Positions 1 to 4,951 of a stretch of DNA of 6,030 nucleotides are shown here, in pieces. Each line of letters begins with the position of its first letter. Within the stretch, counting starts at the first letter, position 1. The DNA lies in NCBI GenBank assembly GCA_021158645.1, contig JAGGUH010000082.1:1-6030 (forward strand). Reading direction: 5' to 3'. The DNA is from a bacterium (GTDB lineage Bacteria; Patescibacteriota; Minisyncoccia; UBA6257; JAGGUH01). The notes under the pieces were generated by a model. It saw only the letters and a list, made by a program, of their open reading frames with translations, was not told the origin of the DNA and searched no databases. The position numbers and the translations under genes are program-made.

Positions 1-49
1 AGGAAAAAACCCCAGTAAAAAAGCCTATCACTAAAAAAGATTTTTTCAT
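1..49 (-). CDS. 5' end of an unidentified, probably exported protein (cut by window edge)
   Basis: Only the first 16 codons are present; the gene continues beyond the left edge. The start reads MKKSFLVIGFFTGVFS: two lysines followed by an uninterrupted hydrophobic stretch, the n- and h-regions of a Sec signal peptide or a first membrane anchor. The ATG (49 to 47) is supported by an AAGGAGGG ribosome binding site seven bases upstream and by a sigma-70-like promoter further upstream, so the start is well determined even though the protein is not. No function can be assigned from this fragment. It is the only gene here with an obvious Shine-Dalgarno sequence. Confidence 0.7.
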   Translation of the reverse strand, partial: MKKSFLVIGFFTGVFS

Positions 50-56
50 TCTCTTT

Positions 57-64
57 CCCTCCTT
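57..64 (-). promoter_or_regulatory. Strong Shine-Dalgarno site of the left-edge gene
   Basis: On the minus strand this reads AAGGAGGG, complementary to the 3' end of bacterial 16S rRNA, and sits seven bases before the ATG. It fixes the start of the truncated gene. None of the other genes in the window has a comparable site. Confidence 0.75.
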
Positions 65-88
65 ATAAATTTTATTTTTACCGTTTTT

Positions 89-117
89 ATATTACCAAAA
101 AATTTCGTAAATGTCAA
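89..117 (-). promoter_or_regulatory. Sigma-70-like promoter of the left-edge gene
   Basis: Minus strand: a perfect TTGACA -35 (117 to 112), a 17-base spacer ending in TGG (extended -10 type), and TAATAT as -10 (94 to 89). The predicted transcript start is near 82, giving a leader of roughly 33 bases that contains the Shine-Dalgarno site. Confidence 0.65.
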
Positions 118-210
118 TAGAGCATAGTTAAAATAAACAAGACAAGAATTCTTTCTTTCACTAAAACCCGAAAGTTATTTAACTTTTCTTCTCGTAACCA
201 TAAATAAGAT

Positions 211-226
211 ATTCTAATATTCTTAA
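211..226. repeat. Short AT-rich octamer pair, inverted partner of 553-576
   Basis: ATTCTAAT followed by ATTCTTAA, an imperfect 8-base tandem. The first 13 bases (211-223) are an exact reverse complement of 556-568 on the other side of the relic ORF. In DNA this AT-rich a 13-base match could be partly chance. Confidence 0.35.
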
Positions 227-230
227 GAAC

Positions 231-259
231 ATTAGGATATTAATTATCATTATCCTAAT
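231..259. repeat. Inverted repeat with 9-bp perfect arms
   Basis: ATTAGGATA (231-239) and TATCCTAAT (251-259) pair perfectly around an 11-base loop. A T-rich stretch follows on the plus strand, but no plus-strand gene precedes it. It may be a weak terminator-like hairpin, a binding site, or part of the local short-repeat family. Confidence 0.4.
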
Positions 260-276
260 TTTGTTTTGCACTTCCC

Positions 277-302
277 ATTTTATTTTCCTATTTTATTTTC
301 CC
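277..302. repeat. Two-copy 13-base tandem repeat
   Basis: ATTTTATTTTCCT (277-289) is followed directly by ATTTTATTTTCCC (290-302); 12 of 13 bases agree. It lies just beyond the stop codon of the minus-strand relic. Confidence 0.45.
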
Positions 303-314
303 ACTTCTAATTTT

Positions 315-569
315 TTATAATTTTTCACCTCTAATAATCTCTATTTCTTCCCCGTTCGCAGTTGCAGTTACTTTTATAACTCCTGTTTTCTCTCCATTTC
401 TATCCCATTTATGCCATTTATAGATAAGATCCCTTCCTTTAACAGTAGCAACTATTCCGGAGGAGAACCTCTTTGGAGGAAGAAGAAAGTAATGAGAAAA
501 ATCTGATACATCAGGTATAAAATAATTTAAGCAGATTTTCGGCTTGGGGGGAGTTAGAATATTAGAATG
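315..569 (-). pseudogene. Start-less ORF relic, C-terminal fragment of an unrecognised protein
   Basis: This frame is open for 84 codons from just after a TAA (572 to 570) to a TAA at 317 to 315, yet contains no ATG, GTG, TTG or CTG. The C-terminal half looks like real protein, not chance AT-rich translation: it includes VKGRDLIYKWHKWDRNGE and later VTATANGEEIEII, with mixed charged and aromatic residues and codons such as GCG, AAC and GGG. The upstream part (rich in prolines and aromatics) is less convincing. No promoter or ribosome binding site precedes it. I read it as the surviving 3' part of a decayed gene, flanked by matching short inverted repeats (211-223 and 556-568). I do not recognise the family. 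Alternatives are a frameshifted gene whose 5' end is no longer legible, or a chance open frame. Confidence 0.4.
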
Positions 570-576
570 TTAATTA
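553..576. repeat. Imperfect octamer tandem (GTTAGAAT type)
   Basis: GTTAGAAT, ATTAGAAT and GTTAATTA follow one another with period 8. The middle part is the inverted partner of 211-223. A similar 8-base series (ATGTTGAT, ATGTTAAT, ATGCTAAA) lies between the two tRNA genes. Confidence 0.35.
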
Positions 577-647
577 CTTTTTTTAGAACAAAAGAGAATT
601 TTGGACTTTTTTTAAACAAACAAGAAGAAGAATTTTCTAATTAGTCA

Positions 648-675
648 TTGACTCAATTTTTTCTTTTGGTATAAT
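648..675 (+). promoter_or_regulatory. Promoter of hicBA, start codon 10 bases past the -10
   Basis: TTGACT (648-653, five of six consensus bases), a 16-base spacer and a perfect TATAAT (670-675). The predicted transcript start is near 682 and the hicB ATG is at 685, so the mRNA should be leaderless or carry only a few 5' bases. No Shine-Dalgarno site could fit. Confidence 0.75.
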
Positions 676-680
676 GCCAA
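666..680. promoter_or_regulatory. Candidate operator over the hicBA -10 box
   Basis: TTGG (666-669) and CCAA (677-680) form an inverted repeat around the -10 hexamer, with a possible T-G extension inside. A second small palindrome, CTAATTAG (637-644), lies just upstream of the -35. Toxin-antitoxin operons are commonly autorepressed at such positions, but these arms are short and the assignment is a guess. Confidence 0.3.
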
Positions 681-684
681 TAAT

Positions 685-942
685 ATGTTAACTTATCTTG
701 TAGAACTTCATCCTCAAAAAGAAGGAGGATACACAGTTACAGTACCGGCTTTACCCGGTTGTATTTCTGAAGGAGACACCCTTGAAGAAGCCCTAGAAAA
801 CATTAAGGATGCAATTGAAGGATATCTTAAAGCACTCGCTAAACATAATCGGAAAATTCCTTTAGAGTTTCATGAATTTCATCAAGTAGAAGTTTTCAAG
901 AAAAAATCTTCTAAATCATCTTTCTCCTCAATTGATGCCTAA
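685..942 (+). CDS. hicB: HicB-type antitoxin (short, no DNA-binding tail)
   Basis: An 85-residue protein that should bind and neutralise the HicA mRNA interferase encoded next to it. Residues 1-50 show the HicB/UPF0150 fold signature: an N-terminal strand, then GGYTVTVPALPGCISEGDT (14-32), then LEEALENIKDAIEGYL (33-48), the conserved alpha helix. Many HicB proteins carry a C-terminal helix-turn-helix or ribbon-helix-helix domain for operon autoregulation; here the fold is followed only by a short Lys/Ser-rich tail (about 60-85), so such a domain appears absent. The start is the first ATG in frame, 10 bases behind a consensus TATAAT. The 3' end overlaps hicA by 8 bases, so the two should be made together, antitoxin first. 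UPF0150 proteins without a toxin partner exist, but the HicA neighbour makes HicB the best call. Confidence 0.87.
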   Translation: MLTYLVELHPQKEGGYTVTVPALPGCISEGDTLEEALENIKDAIEGYLKALAKHNRKIPLEFHEFHQVEVFKKKSSKSSFSSIDA

Positions 943-1120
943 ACTTCCTCGAGTAAAACCAAAACAAGTAATTAAAGTTCTAAAAAAAGCGGGCTTTTAC
1001 ATTGATCATATTTCTGGAAGTCATTATATTCTTTATAAAGACAATCGTTCTCATCCAATTTCAATTCCTTATCATAATAAAGATCTTAAAATAGGCACTC
1101 TTAAAAACATTCTTAAGTAA
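935..1120 (+). CDS. hicA: HicA-type mRNA interferase toxin
   Basis: A 61-residue toxin of the double-stranded-RNA-binding-like HicA fold, which cleaves mRNA and inhibits translation when not held by HicB. The hallmark is ISGSHYILYK at residues 26-35: the invariant Gly-Ser-His with His30 as the expected catalytic residue, preceded by KPKQVIKVLKKAGFY (helix 1, residues 8-22) and followed by PISIPYHNKDLKIGTLKNIL, the usual strand plus C-terminal helix. Length is typical for the family. I chose ATG 935 over the in-frame TTG at 932 because MPKLPRVKPK is the normal kind of HicA start. The gene overlaps the hicB end (stop 940-942), has no Shine-Dalgarno site and probably depends on translational coupling. 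All key residues are present, so it looks intact. Confidence 0.87.
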   Translation: MPKLPRVKPKQVIKVLKKAGFYIDHISGSHYILYKDNRSHPISIPYHNKDLKIGTLKNILK

Positions 1121-1136
1121 ACTAAACTTTCAGTTA

Positions 1137-1155
1137 AAAAATTCATTGAATTTTT
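1137..1155. repeat. Perfect AT-only-like palindrome behind hicA
   Basis: AAAAATTCA (1137-1145) and TGAATTTTT (1147-1155) are exact reverse complements around one central T. It could act as a weak terminator for the hicBA transcript because it ends in a T-run, but the stem contains almost no G-C pairs. Confidence 0.35.
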
Positions 1156-1207
1156 ATAAAATTCTCCTTGTTTAATTTCAAAAGAAACTTTCTTGTTTGT
1201 TTTTTAG

Positions 1208-1321
1208 AACAATTTAGTTTTGCCAAAAGAAATAATTCGCAGTTTGAATTGGAAAGAAAGACAAAAAGTTGTTGTAAAAAAATCCGGAAAAAAAATTATT
1301 ATTCAGGACTGGGAAAAATAA
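1208..1321 (+). pseudogene. Fragment of an AbrB/MazE (SpoVT-AbrB) type DNA-binding antitoxin
   Basis: After an in-frame TAG (1205-1207) the frame stays open to a TAA at 1319-1321. It reads VLPKEIIRSLNWKERQKV and then VVKKSGKKIIIQDWEK. This matches the core of the swapped-hairpin AbrB domain: the usual pattern is a strand, then (I/V)PKE(I/L)R-x-x-L-x-(W/I)-K-x-G-D-K-V, then a beta strand ending near the C-terminus. The N-terminal strand that should precede LPKE, with the start codon, is missing; the only possible start in frame is TTG at 1220, which would give 33 residues. No convincing promoter precedes it. AbrB-fold proteins are common antitoxins, so beside hicBA this is best read as the remains of a second module. 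A functional TTG-started mini-protein is possible but less likely. Confidence 0.5.
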
Positions 1322-1346
1322 CATTTTGAAATTAATTTTAATTTCA

Positions 1347-1374
1347 TTGTCAAAATATCTCTTTTTACTATGAT
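1347..1374 (+). promoter_or_regulatory. Promoter of the Nudix-glycerate kinase operon, predicted leaderless
   Basis: TTGTCA (1347-1352), a 16-base spacer and TATGAT (1369-1374), each matching five of six consensus bases. The ATG begins only eight bases after the -10 (at 1383), so the transcript start should fall at or within a couple of bases of the start codon. Confidence 0.65.
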
Positions 1375-1382
1375 TTGAAAAT

Positions 1383-1802
1383 ATGGAAAGAGAAATTTCA
1401 GCCGGAATTATTGTCTTTAGAAAAGAAAAGAATAAAATAAAATTTCTTTTACTTGAAAAACCTTCAGGGCTTTTTGAATTTCCCAAAGGACTAATTGAAA
1501 AAAACGAAGATCCAAAAAATACGGCTTTAAGAGAGGCAAAAGAGGAATCGGGAATTAAAAAAATTAAAATTATTGATGGCTTTAAAGAGACCACAAAATA
1601 TGTTTATAATTTTAGAGGTAAAAAAATTTTTAAAATTGTGATTTTTTATTTAGGAGAAACAAAAGAGAAACAAATAAAAGTATCTTTTGAACATCTTGAT
1701 GGCAACTGGTATGAATTTGAAAAAGCAGAAAAACTTTTAAAATTTAAAAACTACAAAGAGTTATTAAAAAAAGCAAAAAAATTTATTGAAAAAAATCTAT
1801 GA
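1383..1802 (+). CDS. Nudix hydrolase, bis(5'-nucleosyl)-tetraphosphatase (Ap4A hydrolase) type
   Basis: A 139-residue Nudix protein. The complete Nudix box GX5EX7REUXEEXGU runs from G36 to I58: G36, E42, then REAKEESGI (50-58), whose glutamates bind the catalytic metal. Before it come SAGIIVFRK (6-14) and FLLLEKPSGLFEFPKG (21-36), the substrate-side strands. After it, GFKETTKYVYNFRGKKIFK (66-84) and IVIFYLGE resemble the region that follows the box in asymmetric Ap4A hydrolases, and the C-terminal WYEFEKAEKLLKFKNYKELL fits the same subgroup. The likely role is cytosolic cleavage of dinucleoside polyphosphates to ATP plus AMP; other nucleoside-diphosphate substrates cannot be ruled out. Its TGA stop overlaps the next ATG (ATGA), so it is the first gene of a coupled operon. 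There is no Shine-Dalgarno site. Confidence 0.85.
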   Translation: MEREISAGIIVFRKEKNKIKFLLLEKPSGLFEFPKGLIEKNEDPKNTALREAKEESGIKKIKIIDGFKETTKYVYNFRGKKIFKIVIFYLGETKEKQIKVSFEHLDGNWYEFEKAEKLLKFKNYKELLKKAKKFIEKNL

Positions 1803-3085
1803 GTTTTATTAAAAATTTTTCTCAAATCGCAAAAACAAAAGAAAGAAAAATTTTACTAAAAATTCTTGAAGATGGAATTAAGTCGGTTTCTCCAGAAAAT
1901 GTCTTTCCAGAAAAAATAAAAATTAAAAATGAAAATTTAATTATTTTAGATAAAAAGTTTGATCTTAAAAAATTTAGAAAAATTTATTTTATTGGTATCG
2001 GAAAAATGGCAAATTCGGGTTATTTTGCTTTAAAAAAAATTTTTAAAAAGTTTGATTTTGCCTGCATTTTAGATCCTTCAGTTAAAAAAACGAATACAAA
2101 AAATAAAAATTTAAAAATTTATAAAGTTTCTCATCCGTTTGTAAAAGAAACTAATTTAAAAGCAACAAAAGTAATTTTAAAATTAGCCCAAAAAGCAAAA
2201 GAAAACGATTTGCTAATTTTTTTGATTTCTGGAGGTGGCTCGGCTTCACTTTCTTTTCCTTTAATTGACTTAAATTCTTATAATAAAATTTTTGAAGAAC
2301 TTACCAAAAAAGGTGCCCAAATAAAAGAAATTAACACTTTAAGAAAACATTTAGATCTGGTAAAGGGAGGAGGATTAGCAAAAATTTTTTTTCCAGTTAC
2401 AATTATTTCTTTAATTATCTCAGATGTTGTAGGAAATGACTTATCTTTTATTGCTTCTGGTCCTACTACTTATGATAAAACTTCTGTTTTAGACGCAGAA
2501 AATCTTTTAAAAAAATATGGTTTAGAAAAAAAGTTTAAAAAAATTAAGTTTTTAGAAACTCCAAAAGAAAAAAGATATTTTAAGAAAGTTTATAATTTTT
2601 TAGTTTTATCAAATAAAGATGCCCTTAAAACAATGGAAAAAAGAGCCAAAAATTTGGGATTAGAAGTTAAAATATTTTCAGATAAAATTCAAGGAAATGT
2701 AAAAGAAGTTGCAAAAAGAATTCTTTCTTTGAAATCAAAAGGACTTTTAATTGGCGCTGGCGAAAGCACGGTTGAGATTAAAGGCAAAGGAAAAGGAGGC
2801 AGAAATCAAGAACTTTGTCTTTGGATTTTAAAAAATTTAAAAAAAGGACAGATTTTTTTATCTTTTGCTTCAGATGGTTTAGATTTTTATAAAGCGGCTG
2901 GAGCAATTGTTGATTTTAAAACCAAAGAGAAGGCAAAAAAAATGAAATTGTCAGTTGATAAATATCTTAAAAATAATGATTCTTTTCACTTTTTTTTAAA
3001 AACTGGCGATTTAATTTTTTCTAAAAAAACCGGGATTAATATCGCTGATTTCTATCTTTTTCTAAAAACTCCAATTAAAAAATAA
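1799..3085 (+). CDS. gckA: Class II glycerate 2-kinase (GckA/TtuD family, DUF4147 + MOFRL domains)
   Basis: At 428 residues this has the full family length and two-domain layout. It phosphorylates D-glycerate with ATP to 2-phosphoglycerate, which enters lower glycolysis. N-terminal (DUF4147) motifs: GIGKMA (66-71, with the conserved lysine K69), SGGGSAS (144-150), NTLRKHLDLVKGGGLA (179-194), SDVVGND (208-214) and SGPT (220-223). C-terminal (MOFRL) motifs: GAGEST (319-324), GGRNQE (333-338), SDG (358-360), AAGA (366-369) and a DSFHFFLKTGD segment (394-404). The usual SDG-x-DGPT is altered to SDGLDFYK, and the later TGPTGTNVND to SKKTGINIAD; the backbone motif remains recognisable. The ATG overlaps the Nudix stop by four bases with no ribosome binding site, implying translational coupling. 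Confident at family level; substrate inferred from family. Confidence 0.88.
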   Translation: MSFIKNFSQIAKTKERKILLKILEDGIKSVSPENVFPEKIKIKNENLIILDKKFDLKKFRKIYFIGIGKMANSGYFALKKIFKKFDFACILDPSVKKTNTKNKNLKIYKVSHPFVKETNLKATKVILKLAQKAKENDLLIFLISGGGSASLSFPLIDLNSYNKIFEELTKKGAQIKEINTLRKHLDLVKGGGLAKIFFPVTIISLIISDVVGNDLSFIASGPTTYDKTSVLDAENLLKKYGLEKKFKKIKFLETPKEKRYFKKVYNFLVLSNKDALKTMEKRAKNLGLEVKIFSDKIQGNVKEVAKRILSLKSKGLLIGAGESTVEIKGKGKGGRNQELCLWILKNLKKGQIFLSFASDGLDFYKAAGAIVDFKTKEKAKKMKLSVDKYLKNNDSFHFFLKTGDLIFSKKTGINIADFYLFLKTPIKK

Positions 3086-3211
3086 TTGCTTTTTGTTGAG
3101 TTTATGTTTTGCAAAAAATTTCTTTTTTAACTACAAGTTATAAATTGCAAACTAACTACAATTTTTTGTTTTGAAATTTTATTGAAAAAAGAGAAAAACA
3201 AAAACTTGTTG
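3086..3211. other. Convergent intergenic gap between glycerate kinase and tRNA-Phe
   Basis: No gene is visible. Seen from the minus strand, tRNA-Phe is followed by several T-runs (complement of 3181-3208), a possible termination zone for the tRNA transcript. No clear GC-rich hairpin terminator is present for either side. Confidence 0.4.
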
Positions 3212-3283
3212 TGCCCCGGGAGGGAATCGAACCCCCGACGCTTGGCTCTTCAGGCCAACGCTCTACCACTGAGCTACCGGGGC
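3212..3283 (-). tRNA. trnF: tRNA-Phe (anticodon GAA)
   Basis: A complete 72-base cloverleaf on the minus strand. The acceptor stem GCCCCGG/CCGGGGC is fully paired with discriminator A73; the D arm is GCTC-AGTGGTA-GAGC; the anticodon arm TTGGC-CTGAAGA-GCCAA puts GAA at 34-36; the variable loop is GCGTC; the T arm is GGGGG-TTCGATT-CCCTC. CCA is not encoded, so a nucleotidyltransferase must add it. Position 37, beside the anticodon, is G; bacterial tRNA-Phe usually has A there. No good promoter lies in the 53 bases after tRNA-Gln, so the two are probably co-transcribed. Confidence 0.96.
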
Positions 3284-3310
3284 AAGTAATCAAAACATTA
3301 AAACTTTAAA

Positions 3311-3334
3311 ATGTTGATATGTTAATATGCTAAA
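3311..3334. repeat. Imperfect octamer tandem between the two tRNA genes
   Basis: ATGTTGAT, ATGTTAAT and ATGCTAAA are three consecutive 8-base units. The middle unit resembles the AATGTTAAT at the octamer series near 567-574. Short and degenerate. Confidence 0.35.
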
Positions 3335-3336
3335 AA

Positions 3337-3407
3337 CTCGGAGGCAGGGATTCGAACCCCAACTTCCAGGGCCAGAACCTGGCGTCCTACCATTAGACGA
3401 CCTCCGA
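3337..3407 (-). tRNA. trnQ: tRNA-Gln (anticodon CTG)
   Basis: A complete 71-base cloverleaf on the minus strand. The acceptor stem TCGGAGG/CCTCCGA is fully paired, with the U1-A72 pair and G73 discriminator typical of bacterial tRNA-Gln. The D arm is GTCT-AATGGTA-GGAC, the anticodon arm CCAGG-TTCTGGC-CCTGG gives CUG at 34-36 (reads CAG), and the T arm is TGGGG-TTCGAAT-CCCTG. CCA is not encoded; T5 follows G73. Position 37 is G. A tRNA for CAG in so AT-rich a genome suggests that a UUG-anticodon tRNA-Gln is encoded elsewhere. Confidence 0.96.
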
Positions 3408-3415
3408 ATGTTTAC

Positions 3416-3443
3416 ATTCTATCTAAAATCTAAATTTTTTCAA
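3416..3443 (-). promoter_or_regulatory. tRNA-Gln/tRNA-Phe promoter, overlapping the end of mpg
   Basis: On the minus strand, TTGAAA (3443 to 3438, five of six consensus) lies inside the last codons of mpg. A 16-base spacer leads to TAGAAT (3421 to 3416, five of six). The predicted transcript start is within about two bases of the tRNA-Gln 5' end at 3407. Confidence 0.55.
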
Positions 3444-3972
3444 CTACAAAGCGCCATTTAATTTTTGACCAATATTTTCCAGCATAATCAATTCCAATTC
3501 GAGGAGTTCTTTTAATTTCTGATTTTTTAAATTTTATTTTTGAGTCCTCAAGCCAAATTCTTTTAGAAAAAACCAAATCCTCACCAAAAAAACTTCCATC
3601 TAAATTAAAATAACGACATAATTTTCCCGGTCCGTTTAATAAAAAATTTTTTTCCGAAATTGGCAAAACTCCCCTTATCAAAACGCACTCTGGTTTATTT
3701 GCTAATGAGGTAGTAATATTAAATTGCCAATGCATTCCATAAACAAGATAAATATAACAAAATCCACCAAGAAAATACTCCGCGATATTTCTTTTGGTAA
3801 ATCTATTTTTATAAGAATGAGCCGCTTTGTCTTTTGGTCCAATATATGCTTCGGTCTCGGTAATAATTCCAGCAATTAATTTGTTTTGATATTTTCTTAC
3901 CAACAATTTTCCTAAAAAATCTTGGGCTACTTTTAAGGTTGATTGAATAAAAAAATCTCTTTTTAATCTCAT
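3430..3972 (-). CDS. mpg: 3-methyladenine DNA glycosylase, AAG/MPG family
   Basis: A 180-residue monofunctional glycosylase that flips out and excises alkylated or deaminated purines, starting base-excision repair. Motifs against human AAG: TETEAYIGPKDKAAHS (38-53) holds the catalytic glutamate E41 (human E125), Y43 (Y127) and H52 (H136); YIYLVYGMHWQFNIT (73-87) holds N85 (N169); CVLIRG (96-101) holds R100 (R182); and NGPGKLCRYF lies around 113-122. All are present at the expected spacing, so the enzyme looks active. The length suits bacterial members, which lack the human N-terminal extension. It starts 32 bases after the murB stop with neither a good promoter nor a Shine-Dalgarno site, so read-through from murB is likely. 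The tRNA promoter overlaps its 3' end. Confidence 0.93.
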   Translation of the reverse strand: MRLKRDFFIQSTLKVAQDFLGKLLVRKYQNKLIAGIITETEAYIGPKDKAAHSYKNRFTKRNIAEYFLGGFCYIYLVYGMHWQFNITTSLANKPECVLIRGVLPISEKNFLLNGPGKLCRYFNLDGSFFGEDLVFSKRIWLEDSKIKFKKSEIKRTPRIGIDYAGKYWSKIKWRFVVEKI

Positions 3973-4004
3973 AATTTTGCTTATGATTTAAAACAATTAA
4001 ATGT

Positions 4005-4925
4005 TTAATGAAAAATCTCAATTTCTTCTTTTAGATTGATATTAAATTTTTCTTTTATTTTCTTTTTGCATAGAAAAATTAGTTTTTTAAAGTCAGATGA
4101 TTTTCCTTTTCCCAAATTTATAAAAAAATTAGCATGTTTTTTTGAAATTTGAATCCCGCCAATTCTTTTTCCTTTTAATCCAGCCATATCAATCAAAAAA
4201 CCAGTAGAAATTTTATCGTTTCTTTTGAGTTTTTTAAATTTTTTTTGATAAATTTTTGGAAGTTCTTTAAAAGATATGTTTTTAAAAACACAACCACAAC
4301 TAAAATCTCCAATTGGTTGGGTTTTGATTCTTGCTTCAAGAAATTTTTTAATTCTATTTTGAATAGTTTTTTTATCAGATTTTTTTAATTTTAAAGCAAC
4401 TTCAACAATTACCTCCTTTAATTCTTTAAACAAACTAAAACGATAAGAAAAATTTAAATTTTTTTTGAAATAAATTTTCTCAAAAAAAGGAGGTTTTAGC
4501 GAAATTGTCTTTACCCATAAAATTAAATTTTTAATTTCTTTTCCAAAAGCGCCGCAATTTTCAAAAACACATCCTCCCAAAGTGCCCGGAATGCCACTTG
4601 CCCATTCAAGTCCTGATAGAGAATTTTTTTCTGTAAATTTAATTAATTCCGGAAGCAAAACTCCGCTTTGAGTAATAATAATATCTTTTTTAAAAATTTT
4701 TTTCTTTTTTAAATTTATTTTTATTACAAGAAATTTAAAATTTTTATCCGGGAATAAAACATTTGAACCAGCGCCTAAAATAAAAATTTTCAATTTCTTT
4801 TGGGAAGCAAAATTTAAGATGTTTTTAAGATCAGAAATTGAATTTACCTTGCAAAAATATCTTGCTTTGCCTCCAATTTTTAATGTCGAATAATTTTTTA
4901 AAAAAATATCTTTTAAAATTTTCAT
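4005..4925 (-). CDS. murB: UDP-N-acetylenolpyruvoylglucosamine reductase (MurB, type II)
   Basis: An FAD-dependent cytosolic enzyme that reduces UDP-GlcNAc-enolpyruvate with NADPH to UDP-MurNAc, the second committed step of peptidoglycan synthesis. Its 306 residues match type II MurB. Motifs in order: STLKIGGKARYF (13-24); the FAD loop LGAGSNVL (50-57); GLEWASGIPGTLGG (105-118) followed by FENCGAFG (121-128); SYRFSLF (160-166) with catalytic R162; SCGCVFKN (209-216); LIDMAGLKGKRIGG (244-257); and KKHANFFIN (262-270). The C-terminal LKEEIEI places the second acid/base glutamate at E301. The proton-donating serine of E. coli MurB (S229) corresponds to C212, a substitution I believe also occurs in other MurBs. 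Extra cysteines C119, C124 and C210 lie in active-site motifs. No Shine-Dalgarno site or strong promoter is evident; nadD diverges 64 bases away. Confidence 0.95.
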   Translation of the reverse strand: MKILKDIFLKNYSTLKIGGKARYFCKVNSISDLKNILNFASQKKLKIFILGAGSNVLFPDKNFKFLVIKINLKKKKIFKKDIIITQSGVLLPELIKFTEKNSLSGLEWASGIPGTLGGCVFENCGAFGKEIKNLILWVKTISLKPPFFEKIYFKKNLNFSYRFSLFKELKEVIVEVALKLKKSDKKTIQNRIKKFLEARIKTQPIGDFSCGCVFKNISFKELPKIYQKKFKKLKRNDKISTGFLIDMAGLKGKRIGGIQISKKHANFFINLGKGKSSDFKKLIFLCKKKIKEKFNINLKEEIEIFH

Positions 4926-4951
4926 TGTTTTAAGTTTTAAACAAATAGATG

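Noticed and set aside
1..684. Riboswitch or structured leader
   Set aside because: I found only short AT-rich inverted repeats; nothing matching a known aptamer core, and the genes here start at or near their transcript ends.
932..934. TTG as the hicA start
   Set aside because: It would only add one residue; the ATG at 935 gives a typical HicA N-terminus and is the more efficient start.
1214..1594. 126-codon minus-strand open frame
   Set aside because: It lies opposite the Nudix gene and the AbrB-like fragment, and its sequence is Phe/Ser-rich, as expected for the antisense of AT-rich, lysine-rich coding DNA.
1800..1802. UGA read as glycine (as in Gracilibacteria and Absconditabacteria)
   Set aside because: The Nudix gene ends at this TGA at the family's usual length, overlapping the next ATG, and the other identified genes contain no in-frame TGA.
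3809..4021. 70-codon minus-strand open frame
   Set aside because: It overlaps mpg in another frame; mpg has all catalytic motifs, and this frame shows no family pattern.
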